DNA from: CAZSSM01 sp964609385
GTDB lineage: Bacteria > Planctomycetota > Planctomycetia > Isosphaerales > Isosphaeraceae
Direction: 5' to 3'
DNA length: 10,868 nt
NCBI GenBank assembly: GCA_964609385.1
Contig: CAZSSM010000147.1
Coordinates: 1 to 10,868 of the forward strand
Below the pieces are notes generated by a model. The model did no database searches and was not told the DNA's origin. It was given only the letters and a program-made list of their open reading frames with translations. Position numbers and translations under genes: made by a program. Within the stretch, counting starts at the first letter, position 1; every line of letters starts with the position of its first letter. This document shows, one piece after another, positions 5,609 through 10,868 of the stretch.

Positions 5609-7822
5609 ATGCCCTCTGAAAAACAGCTCAAGATTCTGTTCCTGGCGGCAAATCCCCAGGCGACGACTCCCTTGGCCCTTGATGAAGAGATCCGGGCGAT
5701 CGACGCCAAGATCCGCGGGGCAGAGCACCGCGACCGAATCGAGATGGTCTCGCATTGGGCCTTGCGGCTCGATGACCTCTCAGGGATCCTGATGCGACAT
5801 GATCCCGACCTGGTCCATTTCAGCGGGCATGGGGCTGGGGCCGAGGGGATCGTCCTGGTCGCGGAAGGTGGGGCAGCAAAGCCCCTCTCGGGTGACGCTC
5901 TGGAGGGCTTGTTTCGGGCCCTTGACGGTCGATGCCGGGGCGTGGTCCTGAATGCCTGCCACTCCGACCAGCAGACTAAGTCCATCATCCAAGCGGTCGA
6001 TTTCGCGATCGGAATGACCGATGCCATCCAGGATTCACATGCTATCGCCTTCGCTGCCGAGTTCTACCAAGCCGTGGCGTTCGGCAAGTCGGTCGCTTCG
6101 GCTCACCAGCTAGGCCAGGCCCGGATCCTTGGTGAAGGCCTCAACAAATCCCAGGCGACCAAGCTCATCAAGTTAAGGCGTCGGCGTGGGCAGGATCCGA
6201 ATACCCTGTTCCTTCTCTCCACTGGCCCGACTTTGGAAGGGCTTGCTGTGCCAGGCCAATCAGATGAGATACAGTCGAAGAAGAGATCGGAGGCCCCGGC
6301 CATGAAGCCGATCGAACAAATGGCTAGTCATTCGCATGGAGGGGGCAATGACGATGATTCAGAGACCGTGAAGCATCCCAAGGTTTTTGTCTCCTATTCC
6401 TGGGACAGCCAGGAGCACAAGGATTGGGTCAAGGCGTTCGCCTCCCGGTTGGTCAAAAGTGGGATCGAGGTGACGCTGGATCAGTGGAATTGTCTACCTG
6501 GTGACAGCATCACGCAGTTCATGGAAAAAGCTGTTACAGATAACGAAGTCGTGCTCTGCATCTGTACGCCGAGATACCGTGATCGATCGAACGATCGGCG
6601 TGGTGGAGCGGGTTATGAAGGCGGCATTATGACCGCTGAGGTGTTTGAAGGCGCGACCGAGCAAAGGTTCATCCCGGTGCTTCGTGGGGACCCAAGCACG
6701 TCTCGACCGACTTGGTTGAAGCCGTTGGCGACTGTTGATCTTCGAGGTGAACCATATTGCAATCAAGAATACGAAAAGCTTGTTCATGTGATTTTCAAAA
6801 AACCTAAGGTTCCTTCCATGCTGGAGGATATTCTCGATTCTGGCAACGGGCATCCTCAATCGACCCCTGATCCTAAACTAGACCCGGAAGAGAATGACGA
6901 TTCCGGCCAGAAGGACTCCTCTTTCGAAGAGCGTTGCCGGAAGTACCGAGAAAAGGTCCGGGGCGAGGTGCTTCGTCGTCTCGAAAAGCTGAGGCAAGTC
7001 GATATTCGGGGTGAGACTGCGATTGAACGGCTCCGGAGGACCCTTCAAGTTGCCGACAAAGACCCCGGGGAGGACAAACTCGGCCTAGTTTCCGCAGCCT
7101 TGACCGATCCGGATTGGGGACCGTCCGATCCGATCGACGAGTTGGTCAATGTTGCCCAAGACTTGCACCGAGATGGTCATCCTGCCGAGAGCAGTCGCTT
7201 TGCAGACCTCGTCGATCGGATCCTCCCAATTCATGTCCCGGTTCCCCTACTACAAGCAGCCTGGGGCGGGATCGGTGAGAAAGAAAAGGTTCCCGTAAAT
7301 GCGGGGTTCACCTATCGAGAAACGATTGATTCGGTCATGGCTTGGCATGATGGACGCGCCGTGTGCTACGTCGAATCCAATTCGCCGAAGGAAGAGGAGC
7401 GGTTCCGGGGAAAGTATGAGATCCCATATGAGATGCCTGCTCCAGGCCATCCATGCCGCCAAAAAACCGCCGAATCGATTTTGCAGGACATCAAGAAAGC
7501 CAGCGGGATTCGGAAGGCTTTGCCCGAGACCGATGACCCGGTCCGTCGGGTCCAGTTGTTTGCCCAGTTCTTCGAGCGTCAACTCGGGCGTCGGCGACCG
7601 GATGACCCCCGTCGCTATTGCGTGATCAAATTCGAACACCACCATCAGCCTGAGGATCGCGAGGCGCTCCGGGCGGTCTTCCGGGAGATCTGGGGGTTGA
7701 CGCGATCCATCATCTTCATCGAACTCAACGAGTCTTCCGATGACGACGATGTCTTCGACTGGGAGATGAGACTGAGCCGCTGGCTCAACGAACTCTCGCC
7801 TACCCGATCGGGAGCCAACTGA
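5609..7822 (+). CDS. CHAT peptidase fused to SEFIR/TIR-like domain and unknown C-terminal region (conflict effector)
   Basis: This 737-residue cytoplasmic protein has no signal peptide or membrane segment. Residues 7-204 are a CHAT caspase-like peptidase: FLAANP, then LDEEIRAID, catalytic His74 in HFSGHG and catalytic Cys117 in LNACHS, ending at FLLS. A polar linker (about 205-255) leads to a SEFIR/TIR-like domain (256-398) with KVFVSYSWDS, LDQWNCLPGD, ICTPRYRD and GYEGGIMTAEVF; Glu337 or Glu344 is the candidate NAD-cleaving residue. A charged helical part (about 437-540) follows, then an alpha/beta region (about 545-728) with strand-like YCVIKFEHHH and SIIFIEL. I do not recognise this last region and it has no P-loop; an inactive NTPase-like or adaptor role is a guess. 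The ATG at 5609 is the only start between the in-frame stop at 5588 and the conserved start, with a weak ribosome site. It leads an operon with a MoxR ATPase 1 nt downstream. Predicted role: infection-triggered effector. Confidence 0.88.
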   Translation: MPSEKQLKILFLAANPQATTPLALDEEIRAIDAKIRGAEHRDRIEMVSHWALRLDDLSGILMRHDPDLVHFSGHGAGAEGIVLVAEGGAAKPLSGDALEGLFRALDGRCRGVVLNACHSDQQTKSIIQAVDFAIGMTDAIQDSHAIAFAAEFYQAVAFGKSVASAHQLGQARILGEGLNKSQATKLIKLRRRRGQDPNTLFLLSTGPTLEGLAVPGQSDEIQSKKRSEAPAMKPIEQMASHSHGGGNDDDSETVKHPKVFVSYSWDSQEHKDWVKAFASRLVKSGIEVTLDQWNCLPGDSITQFMEKAVTDNEVVLCICTPRYRDRSNDRRGGAGYEGGIMTAEVFEGATEQRFIPVLRGDPSTSRPTWLKPLATVDLRGEPYCNQEYEKLVHVIFKKPKVPSMLEDILDSGNGHPQSTPDPKLDPEENDDSGQKDSSFEERCRKYREKVRGEVLRRLEKLRQVDIRGETAIERLRRTLQVADKDPGEDKLGLVSAALTDPDWGPSDPIDELVNVAQDLHRDGHPAESSRFADLVDRILPIHVPVPLLQAAWGGIGEKEKVPVNAGFTYRETIDSVMAWHDGRAVCYVESNSPKEEERFRGKYEIPYEMPAPGHPCRQKTAESILQDIKKASGIRKALPETDDPVRRVQLFAQFFERQLGRRRPDDPRRYCVIKFEHHHQPEDREALRAVFREIWGLTRSIIFIELNESSDDDDVFDWEMRLSRWLNELSPTRSGAN

Positions 7823-7823
7823 G

Positions 7824-8903
7824 ATGGCCCGAAGAGTCGCCCGGACTCGCGTTCCAGCACGGAAACGCGTCCCGAGCATCGATATGTCCCAGCCCATCAA
7901 GCTCGTGGAACGGGAAGGGGTTCCCGAGCGGTTCCACCAGTTCGATGAGCGGGAGGTGCTGGCGATCCGGTCGGCGCTGGGGGCGTGTCGACCCCTGCTG
8001 GTTCGGGGTGAGCCGGGGGTCGGGAAGACGCAATTGGCCGAGGCGGCGGCGGTGGCCTTGAAACGTCCGCTTCGGAAACTCGTCGTCAACTCGAGGACCG
8101 AGGCTCGGGACCTGCTTTGGGACTTCGATGCGGTCGAGCGGTTGGCCGAGGCCCAGATCGCGGCTGCCTACCCAGTTGGCTTGCAACACGCATCGGATCC
8201 GGACGGATCGAAGGACGATGACTCGGGATCCTCGTCCAGGGAGCAGGATCTCGACGCGATTCGTGACCGGTTGGCGGTCAAGCGGTTCGTGAGGCCAGGT
8301 CCGCTCTGGTGGGCCTTCAACTGGAAAAGCGCTGAGGATCAGGCCAACCGGAGTCGGACACCGATCGTCAAGGAACCTGCGGGAATCGATCCATCGAACG
8401 GGGTCGTGGTGTTGATCGACGAGATCGACAAAGCGGAGTCGGATGTACCGAACGGTTTGCTTGAGGCCTTGGGGGCCCGGGAGTTTACGCCCAAGGGCCA
8501 TCACGAGCCGATTCGCGTTTCGGGTGGGATTCCGCTGGTCGTCATCACAACGAACGAGGAGCGTGTATTGCCCGACGCCTTCCTTCGTCGGTGCTTAGTC
8601 TTGCACCTGGACATCCCCGAAAAACGTGACGAACTGATCGAGTTTCTCGTCGGTCGCGCCGAAGTCCATTTCGAGGCGTATGCCGAGGAAGCCTTGACAT
8701 TCTTTCGGCTTGCCGCCGCGTCGCTTGTGGAGGAACGTCAGGCAGCGATCCGGGCCGGGACGACCCCACTGCCTGGCCAGGCCGAGTACCTCGATCTGGT
8801 CCGAGCCGTCCTCAGCCTTGAGGAGACGCCAGACGGTTGGGAATCGGTCCTCGAATCGGTGGCCCAGTATGCCTTGAAGAAGACACAGGGACCGACGCGA
8901 TGA
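7824..8903 (+). CDS. MoxR-type AAA+ ATPase of the conflict operon
   Basis: This 359-residue protein has a complete ATPase core: Walker A GEPGVGKT (62-69), Walker B VVVLIDEIDKA (194-204), sensor 1 with Asn244 in VVITTNEER and a likely arginine finger in FLRRC (Arg255/256). The part between Walker A and B carries DLLWDFDAVERLAEAQ and RPGPLWWAFNW, features of MoxR-like ATPases coupled to vWA proteins. It also has an acidic, Ser-rich low-complexity insert (about 124-142) that is probably disordered. MoxR ATPases remodel partner proteins, usually a vWA-domain protein, which here would be the next gene product. ATG at 7824 follows the previous stop by 1 nt, with GGGAG 9 nt upstream. Met21 (7884) is an alternative start, because the first 20 residues are only a basic Arg-rich tail. 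The stop overlaps the next start (ATGA), indicating tight translational coupling. Confidence 0.92.
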   Translation: MARRVARTRVPARKRVPSIDMSQPIKLVEREGVPERFHQFDEREVLAIRSALGACRPLLVRGEPGVGKTQLAEAAAVALKRPLRKLVVNSRTEARDLLWDFDAVERLAEAQIAAAYPVGLQHASDPDGSKDDDSGSSSREQDLDAIRDRLAVKRFVRPGPLWWAFNWKSAEDQANRSRTPIVKEPAGIDPSNGVVVLIDEIDKAESDVPNGLLEALGAREFTPKGHHEPIRVSGGIPLVVITTNEERVLPDAFLRRCLVLHLDIPEKRDELIEFLVGRAEVHFEAYAEEALTFFRLAAASLVEERQAAIRAGTTPLPGQAEYLDLVRAVLSLEETPDGWESVLESVAQYALKKTQGPTR

Positions 8904-10868
8904 AGGACGTCCTGACCGGCCGGATCGACCTCGTTCGCCTGGCCTCGACGGGAGACGAGGCCCTTCAGCGCTTCACGGCGGAACTGCTCGGTTTCGAGGT
9001 GCCCCGACCGAAGCCGAAGCGTCCTCCTTTACCACCAACTCCCCCTGATCCAGAGCCGGAACTCCCCCCGCCTGATCCAGCCCTCGATGAGGAACAGGCT
9101 TTCGAGGATGTCCCGCTCCTGCAACCACGGTTTTTCGAGGCCGATCAACCCCTCGAGGATCCCGGGAAACAAGCGGATCGGGAAGGGGGCCACCCGACCA
9201 CCTTGGTCGCGTCGGAAACCGACTTGCCGACCTTGGACCATCAACCCGTCCCGTTCGAACCACTGGCGACCAATCCGGAAGTGGTGGCTCGACTCCGATC
9301 GTACGCCAGTGCTCAGGTGGAGGGTGTCGAACTCGACGTCGAGCGGATCGTCGATCGTTGGAGTCGGGGTCAGTTACTGACTCCCCTTCCTCGTTTGCGC
9401 CGCAGGTCGTGGGGGCAGTCGATCCAGGTCGTCAACGACCGGAGTCGACGCTTAGCGCCCTACTGGTTGGATCAGGAGTTCGTCCTCGACCTGTTGGAGC
9501 GGATCTACCCCCGAGACGGCTTTGAGGTCGCGGTTCTTCCCGATGGTGGTCGCTTGTTGGAGATCACTCATCCGGAGCATCGGCGAGATCGGCCGGCATG
9601 GCCCGAACCCGGGGTGTCTCAATTGGTGCTTGGCGATCTCGGATCCCTCGACCTCAACGATCGGCGACCATTGCGTTTTTGGGAAGAACGGGGTCGTCGG
9701 CTTCGCCAGCGTGGGTGCCGTCCGATCGCCCTGGTGCCCTGTACACGGGATGCGGTTCCGGTCGAGTTGATGCGATGGTGGACCATTGTCCCATGGGAGG
9801 GCCTGGTCCGCGACGCGGGTGCTGCGGATCGAGCGAACCAGGTCCGTCGGATCCTCGAGGCCCTGTCGTTCGCCGTCCGGGTCGAGCCGCGGATGATCCG
9901 GGCGGCGAGGCGATTGGTTCCCTCATTGAGAAAGGATCCCGGCATCGAGTCCTGGGTCTGGCAGGACACGGCGTTCCAGAGTCGACATCACGAAGCCGCT
10001 GCGTTCGATCCCCGGGTCTCCAAGGCGCTCCAGGCCCGACGTTCCTCATCAAAGAATGATCTGCGGTTCCGCCAAGAGGTCTACCAGCGTGTCCGACGCT
10101 ATCGGTGTGACGTCGACGCCTACGACGGGATCTGGTTCGCCGAGTTGCTCGGGCAGGTCGATGATGTGAAGCGAGGCCTCATGGACCAGGCCGACCATCA
10201 ACGCGCTGTAGTCTGGGCAACGGCGATCGGCGAAGGAGTCGACTCACTTGTAGGCAAGGAGGGCCAAAGCGGCGGCCATGCGGTTTGGCTCCGCGACGTG
10301 CTTCGTCGTCTGCCGAAGGCGGCGTATCGGGGTAAAGCGGGGAAGGCGCTGCACGCGATTTGGTCGGCGGTCCACCCGGACAAGGATGACGTCGAGCTAC
10401 CCGCCGGGTTTGATCCTCGACTGATGCCCGATTCCAACGAGCCGATCCGAACGTTCGAACTGTACGTGGAAACCAACCATGTCGCGATTCGACAAAACCA
10501 GATCGATGCCGATTCACCTGGAGAGCCGTCCGGCGAGTCCGTTGCTGAGGGCTCCAGTTCGATCGGATTGATTCGTACGCGGACTGGACTGCTGACGCTG
10601 GATCATGCCGACGAATCCCCGGGTGTCCGAGAACGAGATGCGTTCTGGGCCGGCGATCGACCTGCTTGGGCGGTGGATTGGGGTCGCGATCCGTTTGGGG
10701 CGTGGGCTGAGTTCGAGGTGGGTGGCGTTCGTCAGCGGATGCGTTGGATCCCTCCGGGTCGGTTCTTGATGGGCTCCCCGGAGGATGAGGAGGGCCGATT
10801 CAAATGGGAAGGGCCCCAGCATGAGGAGGTGATCGCTTCGGGTTTCTGGATGTTTTCGACGCCTTGTA
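8900..10868 (+). CDS. Degenerate vWA-like protein with FGE-sulfatase domain, 3' truncated by window
   Basis: At least 656 residues are in frame from ATG 8900, which overlaps the MoxR stop by 4 nt; the gene runs off the window. Order: a short helical N-terminus (1-33), a Pro-rich linker (34-64), a helical part, then a vWA-like fold (about 172-285) with QVVNDRSRRLAPYW, the strand QLVLGDLGSLD (Asp246) and GCRPIALVPC. In an active vWA the first motif is D-x-S-x-S; here Asp180-Arg-Ser182-Arg-Arg lacks the second Ser, so metal binding is probably lost. A long, Arg/Trp-rich, mostly helical middle region (about 286-595) is unassigned. From about residue 600 a formylglycine-generating-enzyme-like domain begins: MRWIPPGRFLMGSPEDEEGR and a following FWM. 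Its catalytic part lies beyond the window. FGE-like domains fused to such proteins recur in MoxR/vWA conflict systems, where they may act as binding or modifying modules. The role is inferred from the operon. Confidence 0.82.
   Translation, partial: MKDVLTGRIDLVRLASTGDEALQRFTAELLGFEVPRPKPKRPPLPPTPPDPEPELPPPDPALDEEQAFEDVPLLQPRFFEADQPLEDPGKQADREGGHPTTLVASETDLPTLDHQPVPFEPLATNPEVVARLRSYASAQVEGVELDVERIVDRWSRGQLLTPLPRLRRRSWGQSIQVVNDRSRRLAPYWLDQEFVLDLLERIYPRDGFEVAVLPDGGRLLEITHPEHRRDRPAWPEPGVSQLVLGDLGSLDLNDRRPLRFWEERGRRLRQRGCRPIALVPCTRDAVPVELMRWWTIVPWEGLVRDAGAADRANQVRRILEALSFAVRVEPRMIRAARRLVPSLRKDPGIESWVWQDTAFQSRHHEAAAFDPRVSKALQARRSSSKNDLRFRQEVYQRVRRYRCDVDAYDGIWFAELLGQVDDVKRGLMDQADHQRAVVWATAIGEGVDSLVGKEGQSGGHAVWLRDVLRRLPKAAYRGKAGKALHAIWSAVHPDKDDVELPAGFDPRLMPDSNEPIRTFELYVETNHVAIRQNQIDADSPGEPSGESVAEGSSSIGLIRTRTGLLTLDHADESPGVRERDAFWAGDRPAWAVDWGRDPFGAWAEFEVGGVRQRMRWIPPGRFLMGSPEDEEGRFKWEGPQHEEVIASGFWMFSTPC

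Noticed and set aside
5500..6027. 175-residue minus-strand frame over the CHAT domain
   Set aside because: Antisense to the conserved CHAT His and Cys motifs; Ser/Arg-rich with no domain.
7250..8089. 279-residue minus-strand frame across the CHAT-TIR/MoxR junction
   Set aside because: It is antisense to two genes with clear catalytic motifs; long antisense frames are expected in GC-rich coding DNA, and it spans the junction of two genes.
7800..8504. 234-residue minus-strand frame over the MoxR gene
   Set aside because: Antisense to the Walker A and B coding sequence; Arg/Pro-rich composition typical of a shadow frame.
9598..10059. 153-residue plus-strand frame inside the third operon gene
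   Set aside because: It is in another frame than the continuous 656-codon reading frame and is Arg/Gly/Pro-rich without motifs.
1..10868. CRISPR array or tandem repeats
   Set aside because: No regularly spaced repeats were seen anywhere in the window.

Overview
The window is GC-rich DNA. Protein styles (a CHAT-type peptidase, a formylglycine-generating-enzyme-like domain fused to a degenerate vWA-like domain, a MoxR ATPase) suggest a planctomycete, perhaps Isosphaeraceae or Gemmatales. That assignment is an inference from family content, not from a marker gene.

Layout. (1) 3-1205: the 3' end of a heavy-metal RND efflux pump gene (CzcA/CusA type), which looks like ordinary chromosome. (2) 1324-1388: the 3' part of a tRNA-Leu(UAA) gene on the minus strand (anticodon arm, variable arm, T arm, 3' acceptor strand) without its D arm or 5' acceptor strand. 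This is what a phage or island leaves at its distal attachment site. Its orientation places the inserted element to the right, so most of the window would be island. (3) 1400-3268: phage-type genes: a short truncated ORF overlapping a PDDEXK-like nuclease gene, a possible 36-codon ORF, and an orphan P27-family terminase small subunit followed by a hairpin. (4) 3269-5608: sparse and apparently decayed DNA holding only a single-domain response regulator (minus strand), one small hypothetical gene and an AT-rich stretch. (5) 5609 to the window end: a tight same-strand three-gene operon.

The operon is the main interest. Gene 1 (737 aa) fuses a CHAT caspase-like peptidase with intact His/Cys to a SEFIR/TIR-like domain and a C-terminal region I do not recognise. 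Gene 2 starts 1 nt after gene 1 ends and encodes a MoxR-type AAA+ ATPase. Gene 3 overlaps gene 2 by 4 nt; it encodes a Pro-rich stretch, a vWA-like domain with a broken MIDAS motif, a long unassigned middle part and the start of an FGE-sulfatase domain that runs off the window. The set matches the class of NTP-dependent conflict systems built from MoxR ATPase, vWA-type protein and effector. A likely model is that the MoxR ATPase and vWA-like protein form the switch, and that the CHAT peptidase and TIR-like domain are toxic effectors released on infection. The position on a tRNA-targeted island with an orphan terminase small subunit raises the possibility of a phage-satellite-like element carrying defence cargo.
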